In this document: piece by piece, positions 51,217 to 59,469 of the stretch
Layout of the letters: the number at the start of each line of letters is the position of its first letter
How positions within the stretch are numbered: position 1 is the first letter of the stretch
Translations under genes and position numbers: made by a program
NCBI GenBank assembly: GCA_025963645.1
Contig: JAOQAI010000009.1
Location: 62,001-126,000 of the forward strand
DNA from: Flaviaestuariibacter sp.
GTDB lineage: Bacteria; Bacteroidota; Bacteroidia; Chitinophagales; Chitinophagaceae
Direction: 5' to 3'
DNA length: 64,000 bases
Notes under the pieces: model-generated
The model's database searches: none
Seen by the model: the letters and a program-made list of their open reading frames with translations, nothing else
Told to the model about the DNA's origin: nothing

Positions 51217-52316
51217 AGCTGATAAGCGTAGTTTGGTTTAAAGTCTTGCCGGCAAAATTTGGTGGACAAAAAGGAACGGCCCTGTTCAACAAATACTTGG
51301 CCGAAAGATTCGAACTGTCTTGCCTGTGTTCATCTAACAACGAAAAAGACGCTTCTGCTAATTATAAGTTGATCAATAAATTGCCTATATCAAAATGGCA
51401 GTTTATTGATCCGTTTTGTTGGAAAGCCATTTTGCAATCGGCAAAAAAGGAAGGAGCCAACGCATTGATACTGGAGTATCCGTATCATGGCATTGCAGCT
51501 GTTTTAGCCAAATCATTGCTTGGCATTCCGTTCATTTTACACCAGCACAATATCGAGTACGAACGTTTCCGGCAACTTGGCAAGTGGTGGTGGCGACTTT
51601 TGAAAGTATATGAACGCTGGACCTGCCGCAGGGCGGACCTCGTGTTATTTAAAACAACTGAAGATCGAAATATCGCTATTCAGCAATTTGCGATAGCACA
51701 TAATAAAAGCTTTCTCCTGCCCTATGGCATTGAATTAACCAGTGATACAAATGAGCCATCTATTATCAAAACAAAATATGGCTTAACCGATGAAGCTATT
51801 TTATTGTTTGCTGGCACTTTAGATTATGCCCCAAACGCGGAAGCGGTAAAAGCTGTCTATCAAAAGTTAGCTCCGCAACTAGATCATTTGCCATTCAAGT
51901 ACAAGATTTTTATTTGTGGCCGGAATAGAAATCCTGCTTTTAGCTACCTAAAGGAGTTAGCACATCCTAACATCCTTCAAGCCGGCGAAGTGGAAGATAT
52001 AATACCTTATTTTGAAGCCGCTTCTGTTTTTATCAATCCTGTTCTGACCGGTGGCGGTGTTCAAACAAAGATCATCGACGCTCTCTCTTACCATTGCAAT
52101 ACCGTGGCATTTGAGTATGGGTTGACCAGCATTGACAAAGCGGTTTGCGGAGAAAAAATCTTCCCGGTGGCGAATGAGAACTGGAAAGAATTTGCGCAAG
52201 CTGTTTATGGAGCAGCCGGGCGAAAATCAGACACGCCACCTCTTTTCTTCGAAACCTATAGCTGGCGAAATATTATCAATAATATTGCACCTCACATTAA
52301 TGCGTTGGGTAAATGA
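51213..52316 (+). CDS. Glycosyltransferase, GT4-type
   Basis: A 367-residue GT-B-fold glycosyltransferase. The N-terminal domain has FGGQKGTALFNKYLAERFEL and LHQHNIEYERFRQLGKWWW; the C-terminal domain has LFAGTLDYAPNAEAVKAVYQ and FINPVLTGGGVQTKIIDALS, the family donor-binding E/G-rich loop region. GT4 enzymes transfer a nucleotide-sugar residue with retention. The sugar is unknown. It overlaps its neighbours at both ends by ATGA, showing strict translational coupling in the cluster. Confidence 0.85.
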   Translation: MKLISVVWFKVLPAKFGGQKGTALFNKYLAERFELSCLCSSNNEKDASANYKLINKLPISKWQFIDPFCWKAILQSAKKEGANALILEYPYHGIAAVLAKSLLGIPFILHQHNIEYERFRQLGKWWWRLLKVYERWTCRRADLVLFKTTEDRNIAIQQFAIAHNKSFLLPYGIELTSDTNEPSIIKTKYGLTDEAILLFAGTLDYAPNAEAVKAVYQKLAPQLDHLPFKYKIFICGRNRNPAFSYLKELAHPNILQAGEVEDIIPYFEAASVFINPVLTGGGVQTKIIDALSYHCNTVAFEYGLTSIDKAVCGEKIFPVANENWKEFAQAVYGAAGRKSDTPPLFFETYSWRNIINNIAPHINALGK

Positions 52317-53116
52317 TGGCTCCGATAGTTTCCGTGTTGCTTCCGGTATTCAACGGAGCCCGCTATTTGCGCCAATCCATTGATAGCATACTAGTACAAA
52401 CTTTCCCTGATTTCGAATTGCTGATACTCAATGATGGCTCTACTGATAACTCTGAGGAAATCATCCTTTCCTATAACGATCCGAGAATCATCTACACCAA
52501 AAACGAAACTAACAGCGGGCTGATCTTTACCTTAAATAAGGGCATTGACCTGGCAAGAGGAAAATATATAGCCCGTATAGACAGCGATGATATTTGCCTG
52601 CCTCACCGGTTTGAAAAACAGGTAGGATTCTTACAAGATTCGCATGCTGCTGTAGTAGCTACCACCGTTCAAATGATAGATGAAAACGGCCATGGCATGG
52701 CACCCTGGTCAGATGACCGCAACTATATTTCCGCAGAAAGCATTCGGGGATTTCTACCAAAAAATAATTGCATCGCTCATCCTTCGATCATGGCCGATGC
52801 ATCTGTTTTAAAGGAATACAAATATGCAGATAATCAAAAAGAGGCAGAAGATTACGACCTTTGGCTGCGTTTATCGGCAGATGGAAAGATCATTTCTAAA
52901 ATTGACGAACCGCTGCTCCAATACCGCGTATTAGCAAGCAGCCTTTCCCGCAAAGACAAGCTAAGCGCTGCGGAACGGCTTGCCAGAACAAAAGGAAAAT
53001 TTTTAGCGGCAAGATCAAAAGATAAAAAAGTTAACGAATTTGTAATGAAAGTTGCTTTCTATTACACTATTAATAAAGCAACAGCAATCATCAAAAAATT
53101 CGTCCTCAAGAAATGA
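52313..53116 (+). CDS. Glycosyltransferase family 2
   Basis: A 267-residue GT-A-fold glycosyltransferase. Fingerprints: VSVLLPVFNGARYLRQSIDS, ELLILNDGSTDNSEEI, the metal-binding IARIDSDDICLPHRFEKQVG (DxD-type) and EAEDYDLWLRLS with the catalytic ED. It is soluble or peripheral, as no membrane helix is visible. It uses a nucleotide-diphospho sugar with inversion to extend a glycan. Overlaps both neighbours by 4 bp. Confidence 0.9.
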   Translation: MMAPIVSVLLPVFNGARYLRQSIDSILVQTFPDFELLILNDGSTDNSEEIILSYNDPRIIYTKNETNSGLIFTLNKGIDLARGKYIARIDSDDICLPHRFEKQVGFLQDSHAAVVATTVQMIDENGHGMAPWSDDRNYISAESIRGFLPKNNCIAHPSIMADASVLKEYKYADNQKEAEDYDLWLRLSADGKIISKIDEPLLQYRVLASSLSRKDKLSAAERLARTKGKFLAARSKDKKVNEFVMKVAFYYTINKATAIIKKFVLKK

Positions 53117-54321
53117 AGTACCGGGGCTATATATGGAAGAGAAAGATCGAAGATGTGATGATGCTTCCGGTAATCTTATTAGGAAAATTGGCAGCACGAT
53201 TTCATCCATTAGGCAGAGAGTATGAAACCTATTTCTTCTTTCCTTTTTATCACGTTGGCGGCGCGGAGAAAGTGCATGCACAAGTAGCGAAAGCCGCGGG
53301 AAATGAAAACTGCATCCTCTTTTTTACCCGCAAATCACAGAACGATCTTTTCTTTCAAGCTTTTGCCGATTCTCAATGCGTTACAAGGGATATTTCGAGG
53401 TGGACAGACAACAAGTGGATCTATTTTGTAAACATCTTCTTCCGTGGACTAATCGCACAGTACATCAATGGTCAAAAGCAGAAGCCTGTTGTATTCAATG
53501 GTCAATGCAATTTTGGCTATAAGATCAGTCCGTGGATTGATAAATCAATCCCACAGATCGAGTTGATTCATTCACTGTGCAGTTTCTCTTATATCCGAAT
53601 CCCGTTTCTGCCTTTCATTACGAAAACAGTTATGATCAGTAAGATAAGGATACAAGAGCACCTTGACTTATATAAACGTTACCGCATTCCTGATTATTTT
53701 GGAGACCGGATACGATTTATCATGAACGCTATCGAGTTACCACAACCGAAAGAAAAGTCGTACACAGACGACGTTCTTACTGTGCTTTACGTAGGCAGGA
53801 GCACACCCGAAAAAAGGGTACACCTGATCGCTCAAATGGCAAAGCTGGCGCGGGATGCAAAACAAAATATCCGGTTCGAATTTTTAGGTGAAGTGAAGGA
53901 GGCTATTCCTGAAGATTTGCATTCTTACTGCCATTTCTGGGGCAATCAAAGCGATGCGAAAAAAATTGATGCGATTTACAGTGAAGCACAGGTATTGATA
54001 CTGGTTTCTGATACCGAAGGTTTTCCCATGGTTGTGATGGAAGCAATGGCGAAAGGCTTGGCAATTGTGACAACGGCTGTTGGCGAACTGCCTTTACATA
54101 TAAAACCTAATGAGAATGGTTACCTGATTGAAGATTATTTGAATGAAGCCAAAGTAGTACAGGACGGGTTGACCCGCATTTCTTTCCTACAGACTAACAG
54201 AAACCTTTTGGCTGAAGTAGGCAGGAATAATACAAAGTATGCATTCGAGCATTTTGGAATGGAAAGATTTAATACGCAATATAAAGTACTCTTTAATGAA
54301 CTTCGGGTCAACAACGCATAA
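53113..54321 (+). CDS. Glycosyltransferase, GT4-type
   Basis: A 402-residue GT-B enzyme. Motifs: FYHVGGAEKVHAQVAKAAG in the N-terminal domain, LYVGRSTPEKRVHLIAQMAK at the start of the nucleotide-sugar domain, and VSDTEGFPMVVMEAMAKGLA with the E-x7-E region, then AVGELPLHI. It lies in the same coupled operon (ATGA before, one-base TAATG overlap after). The sugar specificity is unknown. Confidence 0.9.
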   Translation: MKYRGYIWKRKIEDVMMLPVILLGKLAARFHPLGREYETYFFFPFYHVGGAEKVHAQVAKAAGNENCILFFTRKSQNDLFFQAFADSQCVTRDISRWTDNKWIYFVNIFFRGLIAQYINGQKQKPVVFNGQCNFGYKISPWIDKSIPQIELIHSLCSFSYIRIPFLPFITKTVMISKIRIQEHLDLYKRYRIPDYFGDRIRFIMNAIELPQPKEKSYTDDVLTVLYVGRSTPEKRVHLIAQMAKLARDAKQNIRFEFLGEVKEAIPEDLHSYCHFWGNQSDAKKIDAIYSEAQVLILVSDTEGFPMVVMEAMAKGLAIVTTAVGELPLHIKPNENGYLIEDYLNEAKVVQDGLTRISFLQTNRNLLAEVGRNNTKYAFEHFGMERFNTQYKVLFNELRVNNA

Positions 54322-55631
54322 TGACGAAAAGCATTCTCATCATAACCTATTATTGGCCGCCGAGCGGCGGCGCGGCGGTTCAACGCTGGTTGTCCTTTGC
54401 CAATAAGTTGGCGGAAGCCGGTTGGGAAGTACACCTGTTAACGGTTGATGAGAGATTCGCTACTTATCAATTACGGGATGAAAGCCTTGTTGCCGCTATT
54501 TATCCTGGCATACAAGTACACACTACAAAAACCAGTGAGCCTTTTGGAATTTATAAATCCCTTTTCGGGAAAAACAGCATACCCAAACCTGCCTTTGCGG
54601 ATCAGACAAAACCAACTTTCATTAAAAAAGCCTCTCGGTTTATTCGTGGAAATTTTTTTATACCTGATCCCCGAAAGGGTTGGAAAAAGTATGCGGTTGC
54701 CAAAGGGCTGCAACTAATTGATCAACATAAAATAAAAAATGTAATCACCGCCGGTCCTCCTCATTCCACACATTTCATTGGAGATGCATTACGGCAACAA
54801 CGCCCGGTAAAATGGATCGCCGATTTTCATGATCTCTGGACAGATGTCATTTATTACAACATGCTTTATCATTTGCCTTTTGTAAAGAGGCTGGATAAAC
54901 GAATGGAACGATTCATCTTAGAAAGAGCTGACCTGGTACTAACGGTTGGTGAAAAATACAAGCAAAAGCTATTGCAAAAATCTGAACTAATCTCTACTGA
55001 GAAGATCAGCATCATGCGCATTGGCTATGACGAAACCTTGTTTCAAGAATCAATTGAAACTACTGCCAATAAAGAATTTACAATAACCTACACAGGCAGC
55101 ATCGCAGATTTTTACCAGCCACAGGTTTTCTTTAAAGCTTTAAGAGAGGTGGTAGATAAACATCTCACAATAGCTTTCAAACTTCGTTTTGTCGGTGTCT
55201 TATCCCAGGGGATTCGTGAAAATATTATTATAGAAAACTTGCTGCCAATATTTGAGGAGACTGGCTATGTATCGCATAAGCAATCCATCCAGTATCTATA
55301 TGAGTCAGATGTTCTGTTGCTTGTAAATCCTGTGACAAAAGACGAAGCGATGGTGATCCCGGGAAAGATATACGAATACCTGGCGGTGCAAAAACCAATC
55401 ATCAATATCACTAAAAAGGATGCCGAAACGGCTGCCATTATTGAATCTTGCCAAAGCGGGAAAACCTTTGAAAGAAGCGACCAAAATGCTTTAGAAGATT
55501 ATTTAAATGAGTTGATCCTTGAGTGGTGCAAGGATGGGAAATTATCTCCTGTGGGTATTGAACAAAATATAAAAGCTTATTCCCGCAGGGAAATCACAAA
55601 TACCATCATTCAATGTTTGGATGAAGAGTGA
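54321..55631 (+). CDS. Glycosyltransferase, GT4-type (exopolysaccharide-like)
   Basis: A 436-residue GT-B-type glycosyltransferase. It opens with ILIITYYWPPSGGAAVQRWL, the loop typical for exopolysaccharide GT4 proteins; further regions are TAGPPHSTHFIGDALRQ, WIADFHDLWTDVIYYN, the donor-domain TYTGSIADFYQPQVFFK and LLLVNPVTKDEAMVIPGKIY followed by EYLAVQKPII. It is the last of the first glycosyltransferase block; a 68-bp gap follows before the methyltransferase block. Confidence 0.88.
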   Translation: MTKSILIITYYWPPSGGAAVQRWLSFANKLAEAGWEVHLLTVDERFATYQLRDESLVAAIYPGIQVHTTKTSEPFGIYKSLFGKNSIPKPAFADQTKPTFIKKASRFIRGNFFIPDPRKGWKKYAVAKGLQLIDQHKIKNVITAGPPHSTHFIGDALRQQRPVKWIADFHDLWTDVIYYNMLYHLPFVKRLDKRMERFILERADLVLTVGEKYKQKLLQKSELISTEKISIMRIGYDETLFQESIETTANKEFTITYTGSIADFYQPQVFFKALREVVDKHLTIAFKLRFVGVLSQGIRENIIIENLLPIFEETGYVSHKQSIQYLYESDVLLLVNPVTKDEAMVIPGKIYEYLAVQKPIINITKKDAETAAIIESCQSGKTFERSDQNALEDYLNELILEWCKDGKLSPVGIEQNIKAYSRREITNTIIQCLDEE

Positions 55632-55699
55632 TCTGCTAGTTTTTTATTATAACATGGGCATTAAGGTTGGCTTTAAGCCAGAAGCGTAACTTTGAGCCG

Positions 55700-56452
55700 A
55701 TGTATTTAAAAAATTTTATTATTCAAACCGGCAAAGATCTTTTGATCCGCTTTCCTAAAAAGGTAGCCCGCTCCGCAGAATACCTGAATGAACTGGCGAA
55801 GTTTCGTGAGCTGTCCGATGGCAGGTTCTCTATTGACAATAAAGATGTTTACCCTTGTCTTTCCGATAAAATAAAGTTTACCCCTTTCGACCAGCATTAC
55901 ACCTATCATCCCGCCTGGGCGGCACGGAAAGTAGCCGAGATCAATCCGGCACAGCATGTGGATATATCTTCCATCTTAAGTTTTAGCGCTATTGTTTCGG
56001 CGTTTGTACCGGTTAAATTTTATGATTACCGGCCTGCGGATCTTAATCTTCCCGGGTTAGATTCCGGCTTTGCCGACCTGAAGCAACTGCCCTTTGAATC
56101 AGGCTCAATCGAAAGCCTCTCTTGTATGCATACCATCGAGCACATTGGATTAGGACGTTATGGCGACGAGCTGGATGCCCAAGGCGACCTCAAAGCCATT
56201 GCTGAATTAAAACGTGTTACGAAGCCGGGTGGCAATATTCTATTCGTTACCCCAGTTGGCAAACCCCGGATCGAGTTCAATGCGCACCGGGTGTATAGTT
56301 TCGGGCAGGTCACTAACTATTTTTCGCCCTTTACACTAAAAGAATTTTCTTTGATCCCCGACAGTGGCGGGCTGGTCCAAAACGCAGACCCTTCACTGGT
56401 GCAGCAGCAACAATATGGGTGCGGCTGCTTTTGGTTTAAAAACGAAGCATGA
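55700..56452 (+). CDS. DUF268 / class I methyltransferase-like protein
   Basis: A 250-residue protein of the DUF268 group found in polysaccharide clusters. The core is a Rossmann-type methyltransferase fold: PAQHVDISSILSFSAIVSAF at the SAM-site position, DLKQLPFESGSIESLSCMHT then IEHIGLGRYGD, and ELKRVTKPGGNILFVTPVGK. It begins MYLKNFIIQTGKDLLIRFPK at ATG 55700; an in-frame TTG 33 bases upstream is not needed. Likely methylates or otherwise modifies a sugar of the surface glycan. Its stop overlaps the next start by 4 bp. Confidence 0.8.
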   Translation: MYLKNFIIQTGKDLLIRFPKKVARSAEYLNELAKFRELSDGRFSIDNKDVYPCLSDKIKFTPFDQHYTYHPAWAARKVAEINPAQHVDISSILSFSAIVSAFVPVKFYDYRPADLNLPGLDSGFADLKQLPFESGSIESLSCMHTIEHIGLGRYGDELDAQGDLKAIAELKRVTKPGGNILFVTPVGKPRIEFNAHRVYSFGQVTNYFSPFTLKEFSLIPDSGGLVQNADPSLVQQQQYGCGCFWFKNEA

Positions 56453-57099
56453 AGAAACATTGGCGCACTTTAGCGGCATGGCTGCCGGCCGCGGCTCAGC
56501 GAAATATATACGAAGCACATTTCAAAAAAGAACATACGAAGTGGGAGGCGTTAGGAACGCCATTCCCTCCTTCACATTTATTAAAGCAAAAAAAATTATT
56601 GCGAATTGCGAAGCAGTACCATCTTTCCGTGCTGGTAGAAACAGGCACTTTCCTAGGCGATATGGTTTTTGCTATGGAACCGCATTTCAAAACGATCTAC
56701 TCCATAGAACTTAGCAAGGAGTTCCATGCACAAGCCCAAAAGCGTTTTCGAAATTCAGCCAAAGTAAGGTTGGTGTTCGGAGATAGCGCCAAGAAACTGA
56801 AAGAAGTGGTAGCTGAATTAAACGAGCCTGCTTTGTTTTGGTTAGACGGCCATTATTCTGGTGGCACAACCGCTAAGGGAGATAAGGAGTGCCCGGTTTA
56901 TGAAGAGTTGGAATCCATTTTTTCTTCCTCGTTGCACCATGTTATTATTATTGACGATGCACGCTTATTTATTGGAAAGAACGATTATCCCACCTTCCCG
57001 GAACTAACCTCTTTTGTAAAAGGCTATCATGCGGAAGCTACGTTGTCCATTGAAAACGACAGCATTTTAATTACACTATCTACCTCAAGCCATGTTTAA
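56449..57099 (+). CDS. Class I SAM-dependent methyltransferase-like protein
   Basis: A 216-residue protein with a Rossmann-type methyltransferase pattern: LVETGTFLGDMVFAMEPHF (motif I-like, with E-x-G-x-x-x-G), TIYSIELSKEFHAQA and FWLDGHYSGGTTAKGDKECP with the D-G-H and metal-like Cys/Asp residues, then HVIIIDDARLF. The resemblance is to small-molecule or sugar O-methyltransferases of the TylF/FkbM-like kind, but the exact family is not certain. It overlaps the preceding and following genes (4 and 8 bp). Confidence 0.65.
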   Translation: MKKHWRTLAAWLPAAAQRNIYEAHFKKEHTKWEALGTPFPPSHLLKQKKLLRIAKQYHLSVLVETGTFLGDMVFAMEPHFKTIYSIELSKEFHAQAQKRFRNSAKVRLVFGDSAKKLKEVVAELNEPALFWLDGHYSGGTTAKGDKECPVYEELESIFSSSLHHVIIIDDARLFIGKNDYPTFPELTSFVKGYHAEATLSIENDSILITLSTSSHV

Positions 57100-57787
57100 A
57101 GTAGGTACAACCAATGAAGCGGTCCGGGTAAAATGGATCGAAGACTCTTTGAAAAAGATACCGTCCGGTTTGACCATTTTAGATGCTGGTGCGGGTGAAT
57201 GTCAGTTTAAAAAATTCTGCTCCCATCTTAATTATATTGCCCAGGATTTTGGCCAGTACGACGGCTCTGGCGAAGTGGGTTTGCAAACAGGAAACTGGAA
57301 CAATACTAAGCTCGATATTGTTTCAGACATCACCGCCATTCCGCTGCCGGACCATAGTGTAGATGCGATCATGTGTACGGAAGTGCTGGAACATATTCCT
57401 GACCCGGTTGCAGCTATTAAAGAATTTAAGCGGCTGGTAAAACCGGGTGGCTACTTACTGATCACTGCGCCTTTTGCCAGCCTCACTCATTTTGCACCTT
57501 ACCATTTTGCTTCGGGCCTAAGCCGCTTTTTTTATGAGCATCATTTACCGGCCAATGATTTTGCCATTGAAGATCTTGCGCTTAATGGAAATTACTTTGA
57601 ATACATCGCACAAGAGAACCGGCGAATAAAATCGATGGCAGCGAAGTATGCGGGAACGAAACTCAATGTGTTTGAAAAAGGATTGATCCATTCTCTCATT
57701 TTTCTGTTGGAACGTTTATCTAAAAAGGACAAGGGCTCCTCGGAATTATTGTGTTATGGGGTTCATGTATTTGGACGTAAGCAATGA
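57092..57787 (+). CDS. Class I SAM-dependent methyltransferase (Methyltransf_11 type)
   Basis: A 231-residue methyltransferase. Motif I is TILDAGAGECQFKKF, followed by LDIVSDITAIPLPDHSVDAI, CTEVLEHIPDPVAAIKEFKR and LVKPGGYLLITAPFASLTHF, the usual order for the Methyltransf_11 family. It overlaps the previous gene by 8 bp and the fucosyltransferase-like gene by 4 bp. Probably O-methylates a sugar in the surface glycan; no specificity is evident. Confidence 0.88.
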   Translation: MFKVGTTNEAVRVKWIEDSLKKIPSGLTILDAGAGECQFKKFCSHLNYIAQDFGQYDGSGEVGLQTGNWNNTKLDIVSDITAIPLPDHSVDAIMCTEVLEHIPDPVAAIKEFKRLVKPGGYLLITAPFASLTHFAPYHFASGLSRFFYEHHLPANDFAIEDLALNGNYFEYIAQENRRIKSMAAKYAGTKLNVFEKGLIHSLIFLLERLSKKDKGSSELLCYGVHVFGRKQ

Positions 57788-58638
57788 TCATTTCCCGGAT
57801 CATAGGAGGCTTGGGAAACCAATTGTTTCAATATGCAGCTGGCAAGGCACTGGCGGAAATGCATGGGGTTGAATTAAAGCTGGATACGTGCTTATTTAGT
57901 ACAGAACAATTACGAAATTTTGATTTATCACAACTAAATGCCGATGTATCTATAGCAACAAATGAAGAAATTGCAACATTAAAAGCCGCTAACAGTCGGC
58001 AACGCATAAGAAGTTATTTGACAGCTTACAAAAGCAAGACTTTTTATAAAGAACCATTCTTTCATTTTGATCCTAAGTTCCGTAAACTTAGCAAGAATAT
58101 CTATGTGCAAGGTTACTTTCAAAGCGAAAAATATTTCCTTTCTATTCAACATAAGATTAGAGAATTGTTTCAACCAAAGGAGAGTGTAATTGCTACGGTT
58201 CTGGAATTTGGCAAAGCATTAAATGAACACAACTCTGTAGCCATTCATATTCGACGCGGAGATTATAGCAATGAAACAACACGAAAGGTGCATGGCATAA
58301 TTCCCCTTTCTTATTATGAGGATGCTGTAAAAATCATACAAACAAAAATAGCAGCCCCCCGGTTTTATATTTTTTCGGATGATGGTGCTTGGGTACAAGA
58401 AAACCTAGCAATACCTAATGCAGCAGTGGTATCAGGTGTTCAATCGAAAACACATTTTGAAGACCTGTTCCTGATGTCGCAATGCAGACATAACATCATA
58501 GCCAATAGCAGCTTTAGCTGGTGGGGGGCTTGGTTAAATGCTAATTCAAATAAAACAGTGATTGCACCAAAACAATGGTTTAACCAAGGGCCTAAAGACA
58601 CGCAGGATCTGATTCCTGAAAGGTGGATAAAGATTTAA
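57784..58638 (+). CDS. GT11-type alpha-1,2-fucosyltransferase-like protein
   Basis: A 284-residue member of glycosyltransferase family 11. Family fingerprints: MIISRIIGGLGNQLFQYAAG at the N-terminus (G-G-L-G-N-Q-x-F-Q-Y), VAIHIRRGDYSNE in the middle (H-x-R-R-G-D-Y, donor binding), and IIANSSFSWWGAWLN near the C-terminus. GT11 enzymes transfer L-fucose from GDP-fucose, usually in alpha-1,2 linkage. It is the last gene of the glycan operon, overlapping convergent mqnA by 4 bp. Fucose is the expected donor; rhamnose cannot be excluded. Confidence 0.9.
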   Translation: MIISRIIGGLGNQLFQYAAGKALAEMHGVELKLDTCLFSTEQLRNFDLSQLNADVSIATNEEIATLKAANSRQRIRSYLTAYKSKTFYKEPFFHFDPKFRKLSKNIYVQGYFQSEKYFLSIQHKIRELFQPKESVIATVLEFGKALNEHNSVAIHIRRGDYSNETTRKVHGIIPLSYYEDAVKIIQTKIAAPRFYIFSDDGAWVQENLAIPNAAVVSGVQSKTHFEDLFLMSQCRHNIIANSSFSWWGAWLNANSNKTVIAPKQWFNQGPKDTQDLIPERWIKI

Positions 58639-59378
58639 TTTGCTTGCAACAAATTCAGGAAACGTTTTAATCCGATTCTTTTAGAATCGGTCAGCTCATA
58701 GCTGATACATTTACGATAATACGTATCCAGGTCATAATGTTCAAAATGATTTTCTAATAAAACTGCTTCGATATTTTGAATTCCTAATGCATTGGCATCA
58801 CTGAACGATGTCAAGAATGAGGTTAGCAGTTCCTTATTACTCACCCAAGCCGCAAATACAAAAGGCAGACCCGTCCATGCCTTCCAGGCTTCGGCAAGGT
58901 CATAAATAAAAGGCGATAATAATCGTTGCTTCAAAGCCCGATCCCCGATCACAACGCCGGCAACCGATCCGCTAATTTTATCGCGGTACTCCTCGCCTTT
59001 CGCATCTACGAAAGTCACATCCTTCTTCCAATAATCGCGTAATAACAGCTTAGCTAAGGCGACAGAGGTTCGGGATTGATAATCCAGGTAAACCGTTTTA
59101 ATTTCTTCCATCGGAACTTCGCTAAATAAACAAACCGATGCCACTGCACCATCAGCACCAATGCAATAATCAGTAATAATATGGTGCTCTTTCAGCCGTG
59201 GGATCACTGCCACAGGTATCAACCCCACGTCAATGGTATCATTAATAAGCATCTTAGCGATATTGGCAGGGTAATCTTCGATCAATTCTATCTCCTTCAT
59301 TACTTCATGCCGCCTGATGCCATACAGCAAAGGCTTCGTATTCAGGTAACTCACCGCGCCAACTCGTATCTTCTGCAA
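58635..59378 (-). CDS. mqnA: Chorismate dehydratase (futalosine menaquinone pathway)
   Basis: A 247-residue MqnA. It converts chorismate to 3-enolpyruvylbenzoate, the entry step of the futalosine route. Motifs: KIRVGAVSYLNTKPLLYGI at the N-terminus, DVGLIPVAVIPRL, CIGADGAVASVCLFSEVP, KTVYLDYQSRTSVALAKLLL and GLPFVFAAWVSN, all characteristic. No ATG is near the N-terminus. A TTG at 59399 lies inside the -7 box TATCTTTG (59397-59404), so it would not be transcribed; I therefore use TTG at 59378 (MQKIRVGAV), which gives the standard start. The 3' end overlaps the fucosyltransferase gene. Confidence 0.9.
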   Translation of the reverse strand: MQKIRVGAVSYLNTKPLLYGIRRHEVMKEIELIEDYPANIAKMLINDTIDVGLIPVAVIPRLKEHHIITDYCIGADGAVASVCLFSEVPMEEIKTVYLDYQSRTSVALAKLLLRDYWKKDVTFVDAKGEEYRDKISGSVAGVVIGDRALKQRLLSPFIYDLAEAWKAWTGLPFVFAAWVSNKELLTSFLTSFSDANALGIQNIEAVLLENHFEHYDLDTYYRKCISYELTDSKRIGLKRFLNLLQAN

Positions 59379-59396
59379 ATCGTTTACTTTTGAGCG

Positions 59397-59404
59397 CAAA
59401 GATA
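59397..59404 (-). promoter_or_regulatory. TAnnTTTG-type -7 box for mqnA
   Basis: TATCTTTG on the minus strand lies about 19 bases before the chosen TTG start and overlaps the alternative upstream TTG, deciding the start. Confidence 0.55.
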
Positions 59405-59409
59405 GACCC

Positions 59410-59464
59410 CATTTGAAGTTTGGAATTTGATGTTTCTAATCCCAAATTTCAAAATTCAAATCAG
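59410..59464. repeat. Inverted 7-bp repeat pair between mqnA and purB
   Basis: The left arm TTTGAAG-TTTGGAA-TTTGATG faces AATCCCA-AATTTCA-AAATTCA-AATC, same 7-bp period, in the divergent promoter gap. Confidence 0.6.
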
Positions 59465-59469
59465 ACTAT

